64,000 nt of DNA from Armatimonadota bacterium (lineage in GTDB: Bacteria > Armatimonadota > Fimbriimonadia > Fimbriimonadales > Fimbriimonadaceae): the NCBI GenBank assembly GCA_018268375.1, contig JAFDWS010000002.1, positions 310,001 through 374,000 of the forward strand. The letters are read 5' to 3'. The notes under the pieces are model-generated. The model was not told the DNA's origin and searched no databases. It saw nothing but the letters and a program-made list of their open reading frames with translations. Shown here one piece after another: positions 23,773-32,334 of the stretch (position 1 is the first letter of the stretch; each line of letters opens with the position of its first letter). The position numbers and the translations under genes are program-made.

Positions 23773-24309
23773 TTATGCTTCGTCACCAGGTTCAGACTGA
23801 AAACCGCCCACGGCAGTCTTCAGTTGCTGTACCAGGCCGCCGAGTTGTGGGTCAGCAGCCAGTTCTTCGGCCGTCATTGACCCGATGCGCTCGCAAGCGT
23901 TCATGGTTTTTTCTTGCAAGCTTTGCGGCTCTTGGCCAGACGCCCATGAACGGGTCTGTTCCAAGAATTCGACTGGCACGTTGAACACAGTGATGGCGAA
24001 CGTAGAGTCGAAGTCGTCGTCACTGTCCGAGACATACTGCGGATGCTTTGGCAGTACGTATTCCTGTATGCAACCAGGGCAAGGACACTCAGGCCCTTCT
24101 TCGGTCTCGTAGGAGAACGACCAGTGTTCGCGGTTGCCACCACCATTGCGGGTCAACAGATGGATTTGCGTACCGTCAGCGTTTAGTTCGATGTCGCGGA
24201 ACCTGCCGACAGGCGTGCCTGGCTGGTTCTCAGCGATAGAGAGGCCGAGAATGTGCGCCAGGATTGGCGTCAACGGGTTGAACCCGTGCATCATGTTGTA
24301 AAGACTCAT
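23773..24309 (-). CDS. Unknown 178-aa protein with Cys pair
   Basis: ATG 24309 follows TACACT by 6 nt. PECPCPGCIQEY (residues ~74-85) is a compact C-x-C-x2-C cluster. The C-terminus is acidic and helical. Monocistronic-looking, with its own promoter. No family recognised. Confidence 0.6.
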   Translation of the reverse strand: MSLYNMMHGFNPLTPILAHILGLSIAENQPGTPVGRFRDIELNADGTQIHLLTRNGGGNREHWSFSYETEEGPECPCPGCIQEYVLPKHPQYVSDSDDDFDSTFAITVFNVPVEFLEQTRSWASGQEPQSLQEKTMNACERIGSMTAEELAADPQLGGLVQQLKTAVGGFQSEPGDEA

Positions 24310-24324
24310 GGCGACAGTGTACTC

Positions 24325-24537
24325 CTATTTGACACCCAATTGCCCTGACAGGGTCGGTGCGACAGTTTTTAGGAAACACTCAATACACAAGACGACGCGA
24401 CCGCCGAGGTCAGGACAGTCTGAGACCATCGCACTAGGACGTTGACACTTCCTCGTCCCACAGCGCATGGCGCCGATGTGCTCTTTGTTGTCAAAATCAA
24501 GTTCTCGCCAGTCGGTCCAGGCTTGTTTTTGGGGCAT
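24325..24537 (-). CDS. Small zinc-binding-type protein
   Basis: A 70-aa protein with MRCGTRKC, then CPDLGG and VVLCIECF, giving paired Cys (C-x4-C ... C ... C-x2-C) typical of a zinc ribbon. ATG 24537 follows TATCCT by 6 nt. Function unknown. Confidence 0.65.
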   Translation of the reverse strand: MPQKQAWTDWRELDFDNKEHIGAMRCGTRKCQRPSAMVSDCPDLGGRVVLCIECFLKTVAPTLSGQLGVK

Positions 24538-24552
24538 AGGCCCAGGATACCC

Positions 24553-24858
24553 TCAACGGGCTATGTCAAGCAAGTCAAGAGCCTCACGCTCGCTGTACGC
24601 TACTGCAAAGTCTTCCAACTTGGTTTCTGGCCAAGCTTGGGCAAGTGCTTTTTCAAAGATGCTGCGGTGCCAGAACCGGCTGATGTTTTCAAGCCGAGGC
24701 CAGACCAAAACGGCCTTGACAGTGTTCTTGTCCTCGTCGCAGACAACGTAAATGTCAGGACGCGGGTCGTCTGACGACCCCTTTTGAAGTTCGAGCGTCA
24801 AAGACTCTATCAAAGAGTCTATGTCCTCAGGTATTTCTTTTGTGTCATGAACAGGCAT
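24553..24858 (-). CDS. Unknown 101-aa protein
   Basis: ATG 24858 lies 7 nt after TATAAA, itself formed across the end of the upstream Lar-type gene. Acidic N-terminus, then alternating strands and helices (IYVVCDEDKNTVKAVLVW). The C-terminus REALDLLDIAR only weakly resembles the tag. Confidence 0.6.
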   Translation of the reverse strand: MPVHDTKEIPEDIDSLIESLTLELQKGSSDDPRPDIYVVCDEDKNTVKAVLVWPRLENISRFWHRSIFEKALAQAWPETKLEDFAVAYSEREALDLLDIAR

Positions 24859-24866
24859 GCAAGTAT

Positions 24867-25169
24867 TTATACGCGTTTGTTCCACATGTCAACCGCTGAC
24901 TGCAGCGCGGTCTCGTGCACACGTCGGAACTCGTCTTCGGTGTCAAGGCGGTAACGGTCTGGGTCGTAGTCACCGTGGATTTCTGCCGAGCACTCGCAAG
25001 CCACCCAGTAGTAAGGCGTGTGAGTGTTACAGACCTCGAGTTCGTCTGAACCACAAAACGGACAGGGCAACAAGTTGCCGTGTTCGGCCTCATCGTAGGC
25101 AAGTCCGCCAGAGAACCCTCCGTGCTCCGGACCCCCGTAAACTTCTTCTCTTTGTGCTGTGGTGGGCAT
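24867..25169 (-). CDS. Lar-family restriction alleviation protein
   Basis: A 100-aa protein with LLPCPFCGSDELEVC in its centre, VACECSAEIHGD after it, and a C-terminal ALQSAVDMWNKRV. This is the Lar_restr_allev pattern: CPFCG, a second Cys pair and a final A-x-x-x-WN-x-R. Members modulate type I restriction enzymes or are otherwise phage-borne zinc-ribbon proteins, so an anti-restriction role is likely but not proven. ATG 25169 has TAATAT 6 nt upstream and overlaps the previous stop as TAATG. Confidence 0.8.
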   Translation of the reverse strand: MPTTAQREEVYGGPEHGGFSGGLAYDEAEHGNLLPCPFCGSDELEVCNTHTPYYWVACECSAEIHGDYDPDRYRLDTEDEFRRVHETALQSAVDMWNKRV

Positions 25170-25378
25170 TAGTAGATATTACCGTATTCGTCAAGGGCGG
25201 CGTCAAGTCTCGAGACAGTTCGAGCGTGCGCAGGTTCCGTCATATGTGCTTGACGTGGCACAATTTTGAAGTCATGAGACAATGCTGCTTGCAATGATTT
25301 AAGCTGGCACTGATTACATCGCTGCATGGCTGGTGTAATTGGGTAGAACACAACCCCACAAGTCAAGCACGTCTTCAT
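25169..25378 (-). CDS. Small zinc-ribbon protein with C-terminal LD tag
   Basis: A 69-aa protein: MKTCLTCGVVF and RCNQCQLK give two CxxC pairs, one zinc ribbon. It ends RTVSRLDAALDEYGNIY, one of the best copies of the tag, so tag and ribbon make up almost the whole protein. ATGA-coupled to the upstream gene and TAATG-coupled to the Lar-type gene. Confidence 0.75.
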   Translation of the reverse strand: MKTCLTCGVVFYPITPAMQRCNQCQLKSLQAALSHDFKIVPRQAHMTEPAHARTVSRLDAALDEYGNIY

Positions 25379-25611
25379 TGAAGTTCCAAAGCCATGTCCA
25401 ACAAAGTTTGTGACGGCAATGGCTTTAACTGCGACTCGGCCGACCAACGGACGTGCGGTTCGTTGGGAAAATACATTCGACAAAATCGAGCCCCCGACAC
25501 GTTGCGCATGTCGTTCCGTACTTCCACAATCCGGCCAACCTTGCCGTCCATGACAGTGCTGCCCTGAGTCTCGACCACGACCAACATGCCCGGCTGCACC
25601 CACTCATTCAC
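25375..25611 (-). CDS. Small KOW/SH3-like beta protein with LD-type C-terminus
   Basis: A 78-aa protein. VQPGMLVVVETQGSTVMDGKVGRIVEVRND looks like a small SH3-like barrel (G-x-x-V-x-V, G-x-V-G-x-I-V-E-V). It ends SQTLLDMALELQ, a version of the tag. GTG start overlapping the previous gene's stop by 8 nt. Confidence 0.65.
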   Translation of the reverse strand: MNEWVQPGMLVVVETQGSTVMDGKVGRIVEVRNDMRNVSGARFCRMYFPNEPHVRWSAESQLKPLPSQTLLDMALELQ

Positions 25612-26176
25612 TATTTTCTTGGGCCTCGAACCCTTTGAGGAGTTCCACTTCCAGTGCGGCCAGGGATTCCTTCAAATCAGTCTCTCGTTCCTCAGGAGTG
25701 CGAGTGTCTTCGACTTGTGCGTACCGCGCAGGGACTGCTTCGTCCCACTCCCTGGCCTCCTGTGGAAATGCTTCTCGCATGACTTTTTGCGCGTGCAGAG
25801 TGTTGCCTTGTGTCCATTCGTTCCACGGGGCTTTGGGGTCAGGGTCGGCCAGCAAGTTAGAGTCTCCAAAAACGAACCATTCAGCTTGTCGTTGGTTGCC
25901 CAACGCTATGAAGCCGTGAGTTTTGACCAACTCTTTGACCGTGTCTCTGTGAAAGTACGAATAGTGCGAATGCCATTCGTACGTCTTGTCCATTCCTTTA
26001 GTCCACTTTTTGTGCCGGCGTTGGTCTTTTTTGGCCGCCACAATCATAGCGGTCTCTACGAGGTGGGAAAACTTTTCTTGGGTGAACTTGGTCTTGTGCA
26101 AAAGGACTTCGCGACAGCCACTTTCGTAACCACCGTGTCCCATTACGTACACGTAATACTCATTAACTTTCTTCAT
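25604..26176 (-). CDS. Unknown 190-aa protein
   Basis: ATGA-coupled on its upstream side. Contains YYVYVMGHGGYESGCREVLLHKTKFTQEKFSHLVETAM at the N-terminus (a beta strand, His/Cys, then helix) and a long acidic helical tail. No family recognised. Confidence 0.65.
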   Translation of the reverse strand: MKKVNEYYVYVMGHGGYESGCREVLLHKTKFTQEKFSHLVETAMIVAAKKDQRRHKKWTKGMDKTYEWHSHYSYFHRDTVKELVKTHGFIALGNQRQAEWFVFGDSNLLADPDPKAPWNEWTQGNTLHAQKVMREAFPQEAREWDEAVPARYAQVEDTRTPEERETDLKESLAALEVELLKGFEAQENSE

Positions 26177-26445
26177 GCTGCTCCGCCAGTTTCGGGCTCT
26201 GACAAAGGAAAACCAGTCATTTGTTCAAATTGTTCTCGCCGGCCGACGGGCAAAGACAATCGGACGATTATGGGCTCGTGACCTGGCTGGTTGCCACCGC
26301 GGTCGACGAACACTCCGTGCATTGTCCCGTGTAACTCAATGAGCGCACGAAAGACTTTGGCCAGCACCGCGTCGTTGTACCTCGGCCACTGATTGGTCGA
26401 GCTGGGTTCTGTACCCAGTTCCCAGGTTTCATAGTGCGCACTCAC
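26173..26445 (-). CDS. Unknown 90-aa protein
   Basis: GTG 26445 follows CATAAT by 5 nt. Helix (YNDAVLAKVFRALIELHG), then a strand (PIIVRLSLPVGRREQF). Heads the leftward operon down to 24553. No family recognised. Confidence 0.6.
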   Translation of the reverse strand: MSAHYETWELGTEPSSTNQWPRYNDAVLAKVFRALIELHGTMHGVFVDRGGNQPGHEPIIVRLSLPVGRREQFEQMTGFPLSEPETGGAA

Positions 26446-26451
26446 AGTAGA

Positions 26452-26742
26452 TTATGTCACAGGTGTGACTTCGCCGTCTCTGACTTTTACTTTGTCTGTC
26501 GCCTTGTGGCCGGCCAACACACTGAGTGCCACTCGGTCTTTGAAGCCACAAAAAATGCAATGGTCGTCGTGTCCGGCGTCCACGACCGCGCGCAAGCCGC
26601 TGGAGAACCTGTCGAGGTCTGGGTTTTTCAAGGCCTCGATGACGACATTGACGTCTGTCAACAACGTGCGCAAGTCTCCTGTGGGAGTTTGTAGCACAGC
26701 TTGTGCCAAGCGGCGCTGTACGTCTGCTATAATCTCGTTCAT
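26452..26742 (-). CDS. Unknown 96-aa protein
   Basis: ATG 26742 follows TATCCT by 6 nt; its promoter overlaps the divergent one at 26745. Helical N-terminus, then DAGHDDHCIFCGFKD, an H-x-C-x2-C cluster that could bind zinc. No family recognised. Confidence 0.6.
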   Translation of the reverse strand: MNEIIADVQRRLAQAVLQTPTGDLRTLLTDVNVVIEALKNPDLDRFSSGLRAVVDAGHDDHCIFCGFKDRVALSVLAGHKATDKVKVRDGEVTPVT

Positions 26743-26744
26743 AA

Positions 26745-27071
26745 ATGAAGGATACCTCCAACCGACGAAACACCCCGGACTGCTTCGTCGCAGCTGGAAA
26801 GACCAGGAAACTGACGCTGTTCAAGAACGGGCATTATATGTTCAACGCGTACAGGGTGTGGTTGTACGCTTATCCTTCGTGCCCCGATTGTCGCGGCTGG
26901 GGATGGGTCAGCAACGTTGGTCTATGCCGCCGCTGTTACCGCAGAGCACCGGACATGTCTCCTGCGATATGGGAATATGTGACAGCGGCTTTTGAAGAAA
27001 AACACCCAGGTATGAACGTAGAAAAAATGCTTCAGTTTCCATCGACTCTGGACGTGATGCTGGTTGACTGA
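26745..27071 (+). CDS. Small zinc-finger-type protein
   Basis: A 108-aa basic protein with CPDCRGWGWVSNVGLCRRCY (residues ~46-65), a clear C-x2-C...C-x2-C zinc ribbon. TATAAT lies 11 nt before ATG 26745. Overlaps the convergent neighbour by 40 bp. Confidence 0.65.
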   Translation: MKDTSNRRNTPDCFVAAGKTRKLTLFKNGHYMFNAYRVWLYAYPSCPDCRGWGWVSNVGLCRRCYRRAPDMSPAIWEYVTAAFEEKHPGMNVEKMLQFPSTLDVMLVD

Positions 27072-27616
27072 GCCAGCATGATGTCCAACAGGTTTTCGCG
27101 AACTTGGGGCAGAGCGCACAAACGCACTTTCCACACCACATGGAACTCCCTGGCAAGCGGATGAAACTCGCTTGAGCGTTCATCGAATGTCAGTCCCAAA
27201 AACTCAAAGGACACAAACGTGCCAGAACAAAAAACCCGTGTCATCGACACATACTCTTTCAACCGTTGAGACAAGTTGTGCACCGTTTGCCTGCCACACC
27301 ACTGTATGGTGCTGTTTCGTGCGTCGAGGCACACTGCAGACTCGAGCTCGACCGCCGGTAACATCCAATCCACGCTGCTTGTGACTGTAACGGCTTTGAC
27401 CTCACGCGCCGGAAAGGCAAAAGGGTCTTTGGTCGGAATTATCCTTTCATGCAACTCGATGGCCGAACAAAGCTGTCCAGGAGGCGACAAAGTTGCTTGC
27501 AACAACGTTGACATGTCCCACAAGTGGGGTTCTACCAATGTGGCCAAGTGAGCAATGGAACATTCGTCTTCTGGCGACCATTGGACCGCATTGTAATACT
27601 GCGGCGACAGGCTCAC
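27032..27616 (-). CDS. Unknown 194-aa protein with near-C-terminal LD tag
   Basis: GTG 27616 overlaps the previous stop (GTGA). RENLLDIMLAQ near the end matches the tag core L-L-D-x-x-L and is followed by 14 further residues. Beta-rich body (VFCSGTFVSFEFLGLTFDE). Related in style to the other tagged proteins. Confidence 0.65.
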   Translation of the reverse strand: MSLSPQYYNAVQWSPEDECSIAHLATLVEPHLWDMSTLLQATLSPPGQLCSAIELHERIIPTKDPFAFPAREVKAVTVTSSVDWMLPAVELESAVCLDARNSTIQWCGRQTVHNLSQRLKEYVSMTRVFCSGTFVSFEFLGLTFDERSSEFHPLAREFHVVWKVRLCALPQVRENLLDIMLAQSTSITSRVDGN

Positions 27617-28041
27617 TCGTCTGTGTCCCTCGCCGCGTAGTGTTCTTCGGCGCTATAGGGCAGTGCCGGCGCCTCAAGCGCCCGGCGTTCGTGCATGCAC
27701 GTCACTCCAAAGGCATGGCATTCCTCAAGGAACATTTCGCCTAGCGCCACAGTGACTGGGTGCTTTTCTAAACCGTCTGGCACATTGAGCAAAAGCGCCT
27801 TCACGTCTTCGCGGTACAACCAGCCGGCACAACAAATCAACACACTGCCAGGCATCACGCTGCAGTCCACGACGAGCCCGGCAGGAGTGGCGTACAAATA
27901 CGCTGTCGAGCGGTGTTCGAGAGCGCGACCTACTAACAGTGCGGCGTAAGGCTCAATGTGCTCCGGCGCAAAAGAGTCAAGTGTTTTTTTGACGGCGGCG
28001 ATGGTCGCTGCCGTCTGCGTTTCGAACACACTGCACAACAT
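27613..28041 (-). CDS. Unknown 142-aa protein
   Basis: A hydrophobic beta-rich core (AYLYATPAGLVVDCSVMPGSVLICCAGW) flanked by helices; several Cys and His (CHAFGVTCMHERR). GATAAC precedes ATG 28041. No family recognised. Confidence 0.6.
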   Translation of the reverse strand: MLCSVFETQTAATIAAVKKTLDSFAPEHIEPYAALLVGRALEHRSTAYLYATPAGLVVDCSVMPGSVLICCAGWLYREDVKALLLNVPDGLEKHPVTVALGEMFLEECHAFGVTCMHERRALEAPALPYSAEEHYAARDTDE

Positions 28042-28064
28042 GCACTAGTTATCGCGCCGAGCAC

Positions 28065-28673
28065 TTAGTCTGTCACGGCTCCGTGCCAAATTGGCACGAC
28101 CACATAAAAGTCCCTGGATGCACGGTCCATCGCCTCGGCGATTGTGTCCCGGTTCATGTACTCCAAGAACCCAGCGCGTGTGAACGTCTTAAAACGGGCT
28201 TTGTGCCAAGAGGTGTTTCCTTCGTCGTCATAATAACGCTCTCTTCGGATGTCTCTTGCATCGTTCCACATAGGTTCGTTGTTGTGCTCGGCACCGCTGG
28301 CCCACATGACCAGGAAGGCCGGCGCGTTTTCTGGGTCAGGAACCAACATACTAGTGGCTTCTGCCTTGGCCTGCGACAATGCCTCGATGATGGATGATGA
28401 CCTTTCGGCCATTTCCTGTACTTGCTCTACGCCAGAGTGAATACCAATGAGTTGGTCTTCCACAGACGCAGCGACGGTCTGTAGGGCTTTGTACGCTGTT
28501 TCGGCAGCCCCCTTGCCCGTGTCTATACCCTTCAACACGGCAGCGGCCCCTTGCGACACTTTCTCATCCAGTTCCTTGGCGGCCTGTTGTGCGTCGTCCC
28601 GCGCGCGCCAGTACAGCGCGGCCCCGGCCACCAAAAATATGAACCCCACGAAACCGCCGATGAATTCTAACAC
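28065..28673 (-). CDS. Membrane-anchored coiled-coil protein
   Basis: A 202-aa protein with an N-terminal membrane span (residues ~4-22, FIGGFVGFIFLVAGAALYW), then a long Ala/Glu/Lys/Gln-rich coiled coil (~23-105) and a C-terminal soluble part. GTG 28673 follows TAAAAT by 6 nt. An inner-membrane tether or lysis-related protein is possible. Confidence 0.65.
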   Translation of the reverse strand: MLEFIGGFVGFIFLVAGAALYWRARDDAQQAAKELDEKVSQGAAAVLKGIDTGKGAAETAYKALQTVAASVEDQLIGIHSGVEQVQEMAERSSSIIEALSQAKAEATSMLVPDPENAPAFLVMWASGAEHNNEPMWNDARDIRRERYYDDEGNTSWHKARFKTFTRAGFLEYMNRDTIAEAMDRASRDFYVVVPIWHGAVTD

Positions 28674-28710
28674 GACAGTATTTTACCATGTTGGGGTACA
28701 CTTGTCAACA

Positions 28711-29187
28711 ATGCGTTGGCTGCGCTATCGTTGGTATAGACTGAGGCTGTTGTTGCGACCTGGCAAGACTTGTGTCTTGCTTCGCGGCCTACCCGGGTCG
28801 GGCAAGTCGACCTTGGCTGCCGAATATCCCAAAGACCATGTGTTCAGTACGGACGCCTTTTGGGGACCAAACTACGACTACGACAGAGAACGTCTGCGCG
28901 AGGCACATTTGTGGAACCAAGAACGGGCGCGAAACGCCATGGCGCAAGGTGTGACGCCTGTCGTAATCGACAACACCAATGTGACCTTTGGTCAAATGCG
29001 TGCTTACGTTGAAATGGCAGTCCAATACGGTTACAGTGTCGAGTTCCGTGAAACGCAGACACCATGGAGGTTCGACGCTGCCGAGTTAGAAAGACGCACA
29101 GTCCATGGTGTGCCGCTGGAAATCATCGAGCAAATGTTGGTCAGTTGGCAAAAAGAACCAACTGTCGAGAAAGTACTGCAAGCTTGA
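28711..29187 (+). CDS. Polynucleotide-kinase-like P-loop kinase (AAA_33)
   Basis: A 158-aa P-loop protein: Walker A is GLPGSGKST (residues ~24-32), followed by VFSTDAFW and PVVIDNTNVTFGQMRAYVEMA. The S-T-D-A and V-I-D-N-T-N blocks are typical of the T4-Pnkp/N4BP2-type kinases that phosphorylate 5'-OH ends of RNA or DNA. No phosphatase domain is attached; an RNA ligase lies at 34645-35328, and the HAD phosphatase at 6807 could supply the 3' step. TACACT lies 8 nt before ATG 28711. Confidence 0.82.
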   Translation: MRWLRYRWYRLRLLLRPGKTCVLLRGLPGSGKSTLAAEYPKDHVFSTDAFWGPNYDYDRERLREAHLWNQERARNAMAQGVTPVVIDNTNVTFGQMRAYVEMAVQYGYSVEFRETQTPWRFDAAELERRTVHGVPLEIIEQMLVSWQKEPTVEKVLQA

Positions 29188-29214
29188 TTAGCTTTAGTCT
29201 GTACAAGCTTTCTC

Positions 29215-29769
29215 GTGAACTACCTCGAGAAAGTCCCATTGGCAGACCCATCGGCGTTCAACACCGGTCTGAGCGTCCCCTCACCCTCTTACATGGAACA
29301 TGTTCTTGGGTGGCCTCGACCCTCGGGACAAATGTCCAGTAACTGCCGCCCTGTCACCCATCCTCAGCTCAAAAAACGTCTGAAGACCATAGATTTTGGC
29401 CCGTTTCGAGCTACATGTTTTGATTTATTCGGCAAAGTATTCAAGCGCGCACTGGACAAAGTACAAGTCGACCATCCAGAGTTGCACAGGATGCTTGGCA
29501 CTGAGGGTGCTCTTTGCTGCCGTTTTATCCGTGGTACTCATGTGCCTTCCAACCATTCGTGGGGGTGTGCCATCGACATGAAAGTTGGGAACGTCCTTGT
29601 GCCTCTTGGGGCTGATTGGACGTTGCGCGGCATGCTCGTCCTTTATCCATACTTACACGAGGAAGGATTGTACTCTGGCATGGGTTACAAGCACCGCAAG
29701 GACAGTATGCACTTCGAGGCGTCCGAAGAACTTATTGAGAAGTGGCGCAAGCTTGGAATGCTTTACTGA
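29215..29769 (+). CDS. M15-family D-Ala-D-Ala carboxypeptidase, likely endolysin
   Basis: A 184-aa VanY/M15_4-type metallopeptidase. FIRGTHVPSNHSWGCAIDMK gives the zinc His and Asp (S-x-H-S-W-G-x-A-I-D) and KDSMHFEAS gives the second zinc His and catalytic Glu. The N-terminal DPSAFNTGLSVPS and CRPVTHPQLKKRL stretches are also usual for phage members. It would cut peptidoglycan stem peptides at lysis. No signal peptide, so it needs a holin. GTG start with TACAAG 7 nt upstream. Confidence 0.9.
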   Translation: MNYLEKVPLADPSAFNTGLSVPSPSYMEHVLGWPRPSGQMSSNCRPVTHPQLKKRLKTIDFGPFRATCFDLFGKVFKRALDKVQVDHPELHRMLGTEGALCCRFIRGTHVPSNHSWGCAIDMKVGNVLVPLGADWTLRGMLVLYPYLHEEGLYSGMGYKHRKDSMHFEASEELIEKWRKLGMLY

Positions 29770-30217
29770 GCCTCAACTGTTGAATGTACGATATCACCAC
29801 TGACGCAGGGTCGTTACCGTACTTGTAGGCGTTGGAAGTCAAGCGTAGTCCGCGGCCGGGCGCATATCGCTCGATGTTCGCCTTAATAAGGGTATGGTGA
29901 AAGACAAGTTCCCACAAGGCGGTCGCATTTTTCCACGGACGCAAAGGTTGACTCAAGCACCGTGTCAACGCGCGACCGAAACAAACGTGCCAGGGATAGT
30001 CCAGGTACACCCACAAATCGGCACACTGAACCAGTGTATAGAACTCACTGCCGATTCCTGATGCCACCCATTCTCTGCCCTCGATGAGTTCTTGCGGCCA
30101 AAACTTAAACCCACTCCACTCGTCCGTGTCCACCCAAGCGCAACCCAAAAGCTGGGACAACTGATTGGCCAGCCGGGACTTACCAGCACCGGGCAAACCC
30201 ACTACGGTGACCCTCAT
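29732..30217 (-). CDS. P-loop nucleotide kinase-like protein
   Basis: A 161-aa protein starting with VTVVGLPGAGKSRLANQLSQLLG (Walker A residues 7-14) and WVDTDEW, as in FlaR/topology-modulation-type and shikimate/adenylate-kinase-like proteins that phosphorylate small substrates. The rest (YLDYPWHVCFGRALTRCL) fits that fold. The substrate cannot be predicted. ATG overlaps the upstream stop; the 3' end overlaps the M15 gene tail to tail by 38 bp. Confidence 0.8.
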   Translation of the reverse strand: MRVTVVGLPGAGKSRLANQLSQLLGCAWVDTDEWSGFKFWPQELIEGREWVASGIGSEFYTLVQCADLWVYLDYPWHVCFGRALTRCLSQPLRPWKNATALWELVFHHTLIKANIERYAPGRGLRLTSNAYKYGNDPASVVISYIQQLRLSKAFQACATSQ

Positions 30218-30819
30218 ACAGCCGTGTCACATATTTCCCTGAATCGCTGCGTGGTCAGCCATGACAATTTCACCTTCTTGTACTTGCGCCATCTAAACCA
30301 TAGGAATTGTCCTGACTTCCAATAATGGACATGCGTCTCCTCGTACAGGCCGCCATAACAACCTTGGTAAAAGTTGGCACTAAGCTCGACCTTTTCGCCA
30401 AAACGACCGCGAATGCTTCCCAGTCCTTTGGGGTCGTAAGGAAACGAGTCTGCAATGGCACACTGTGCGTGCAACAACTTGCCCAACTCTTCGTTCAATG
30501 TTGTGCGCAATGTCGCGGCTTTTTGTTGGTGGGCTTGCTCGAGTTCGAGTTCGGCGGCCTTGCTTGCGGCCAATAACACAGGTAAGACATCCACACCTTC
30601 ACTCACTGGGGCATCAGTGGGCGACCAACGCAACAGAATGCGACCCTCGTCGACCGTGTCATCGGCACACATTTGCTGGTCTAACCAACTGACGCCAGGC
30701 TCCACATACCCTTGAGCCTTGAACAGTGTCACCAGCCTCTTCACCTCGTTGAACTGGCTTGGGTTGCGTGAGTCCCACTGCAGTTCGACCTGGACGTCAC
30801 CAACGTTCATCTGCGTCAC
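30214..30819 (-). CDS. Unknown 201-aa protein
   Basis: GTG 30819 overlaps the upstream stop. N-terminal strand and helix (VQVELQWDSRNPSQFNEVKRLVTLFKAQG) resemble a small ferredoxin-like domain; a central helical region (AAELELEQAHQQKAATLRTTLNEELGKLL) and a C-terminal beta-rich aromatic domain follow. No family recognised. Confidence 0.6.
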   Translation of the reverse strand: MTQMNVGDVQVELQWDSRNPSQFNEVKRLVTLFKAQGYVEPGVSWLDQQMCADDTVDEGRILLRWSPTDAPVSEGVDVLPVLLAASKAAELELEQAHQQKAATLRTTLNEELGKLLHAQCAIADSFPYDPKGLGSIRGRFGEKVELSANFYQGCYGGLYEETHVHYWKSGQFLWFRWRKYKKVKLSWLTTQRFREICDTAV

Positions 30820-31775
30820 CCGTTGACTGCGTCACCCTCGCCGGCTGCAATGTCCTTGTCCACGTATTTGATTTTGGGACAGAACCTCTGTTTGAACACC
30901 TGGGAGAAAATGGCAAGGACGCCAAAGATAGCCATGAACTGCTCCCAGAACGAGTCATAAGACGCCATATGGGCCCAATCATATTTTGCCTCTACGACCG
31001 GGTCGTTCGATGTAGACACGATGGTTGCGTCTTTGGCGATGTGCTTGATGTACGCCATGGAAACCAACATGATGAGGGTGGCAAAGACAGCAAACACCAG
31101 AAGCCCTCCCAGTATCACGCCGAGTACTCGTATGAAGCCAGGGTTATGGAACAGACTCACCACTCCCCATACCAACAGACCGAGAAGGCTTAAAATCACG
31201 CAATACCAACCCGGGGCTTTCCAAAGACCGCGTTTTGTAAACTGAGTGTCCATGTATGGAAACTGGCCGGCTTTCATCATTTCCTGACTGAACGCCCAAA
31301 CATTTTGTCCGGTGAAAAAACAAACCACAAGGCTGGCCAGTGTGCACATGGTCGCCCAAAGCGCCATGACCACCGGCATGAACATAATGAGCACAGCACC
31401 AAGCCACGAGATGCTACACAGGCTCCTGCCTTCAAACTTGAGTGGCAGACGCTTTAACAGCTTGAAGTATTGGTTGTTCTGATTGATGCACAACTCGCCG
31501 TCACACATCTGCATCGCACCAGAGCAAACAAAAGAGCTGCCAAAGAAAAAGGCGCACAAAGGAATGAACTCCAACGCGTAAGTCACGACCAACGGCAGGT
31601 CTCTCACCGGCGACAGCCAAAAAGCGAGGTGCCAGAGGGCAAAAAACAACACCGAGAACGTCAGGGCGACTGGCGGTGGTTGGAATTTGCGCTTGACCAT
31701 TCTGGCCAAGTACATGGCGTATACGGTTTCAAGGCCCAACAAGAGTGTGAGCGACCACGGTGTGGCTTGTCCCAT
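30816..31775 (-). CDS. Polytopic membrane protein, unknown
   Basis: A 319-aa protein with about seven predicted membrane spans spread over the first 250 residues and a soluble charged C-terminus. It is not a recognised transporter family. I start at ATG 31775, 6 nt after TACCAT; the frame remains open to 31802. Followed by GTGA-coupled genes. Confidence 0.65.
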   Translation of the reverse strand: MGQATPWSLTLLLGLETVYAMYLARMVKRKFQPPPVALTFSVLFFALWHLAFWLSPVRDLPLVVTYALEFIPLCAFFFGSSFVCSGAMQMCDGELCINQNNQYFKLLKRLPLKFEGRSLCSISWLGAVLIMFMPVVMALWATMCTLASLVVCFFTGQNVWAFSQEMMKAGQFPYMDTQFTKRGLWKAPGWYCVILSLLGLLVWGVVSLFHNPGFIRVLGVILGGLLVFAVFATLIMLVSMAYIKHIAKDATIVSTSNDPVVEAKYDWAHMASYDSFWEQFMAIFGVLAIFSQVFKQRFCPKIKYVDKDIAAGEGDAVNG

Positions 31776-31806
31776 GGGTTCATGGTACCACACACATTGC
31801 ATCTTG

Positions 31807-32334
31807 TCAAGACTGGGTCAAACGCCGGCAATATTCGTACATTACGATACCAGACGCGGTACCGACATTGAGGCTGCGGACACTGCCAAACTGCTTGATA
31901 TAAACAGTCTTTTCGCAAAGGGCTAGAAGTTCCGGGCTTACACCGGTCCCTTCTTCGCCAAATACGAAAATGACATGCCTGTCCAGTGGCAAGTCTGCTG
32001 TCGCAACGTCTTCGGCACCAGGCACGTTGTCGACAGCGACGAGCATTGCGCTTTCCGTCAATGCCGTCACGTCTTCAATGGTCTGCACATGCTTGAAGTG
32101 TGTGTAATGCTGAGTACCGACCGCACCATTGCGGTTGTATTTGCGTCGACCGTACAAATAAACCATCGACGCCAAGAAGGCGTTCGCGTTGCGAATGACT
32201 GTGCCAACGTTGAAGTCTCCCTGGACATTGGCGCACAAGACCGAGAAATTGTGGCGTTTGGTGTCCAAGTCGGCCACAATTGCCTCGGTAGTCCAGTACT
32301 TATAGTAATCGACGACATTGCGGTCATCAGTCAC
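31807..32334 (-). CDS. SPOUT (TrmH/SpoU-type) RNA methyltransferase
   Basis: A 175-aa SPOUT methyltransferase. Motif 1 is NVGTVIRNANAF (Arg and Asn conserved), motif 2 is FVFGEEGTGVSPELL (SAM-binding knot entry) and motif 3 is RSLNVGTASGIVMYE (knot and catalytic loop). These are the TrmH-family hallmarks for 2'-O-ribose methylation of tRNA or rRNA; the target is not predictable. Length is near the minimal catalytic domain. GTG 32334 overlaps the DUF262 stop. Confidence 0.9.
   Translation of the reverse strand: MTDDRNVVDYYKYWTTEAIVADLDTKRHNFSVLCANVQGDFNVGTVIRNANAFLASMVYLYGRRKYNRNGAVGTQHYTHFKHVQTIEDVTALTESAMLVAVDNVPGAEDVATADLPLDRHVIFVFGEEGTGVSPELLALCEKTVYIKQFGSVRSLNVGTASGIVMYEYCRRLTQS

Noticed and set aside
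24553-24858. Counting REALDLLDIAR as a full copy of the C-terminal tag
   Set aside because: It lacks the S/T and the last hydrophobic position falls on Ala-Arg at the very end; left out of the list.
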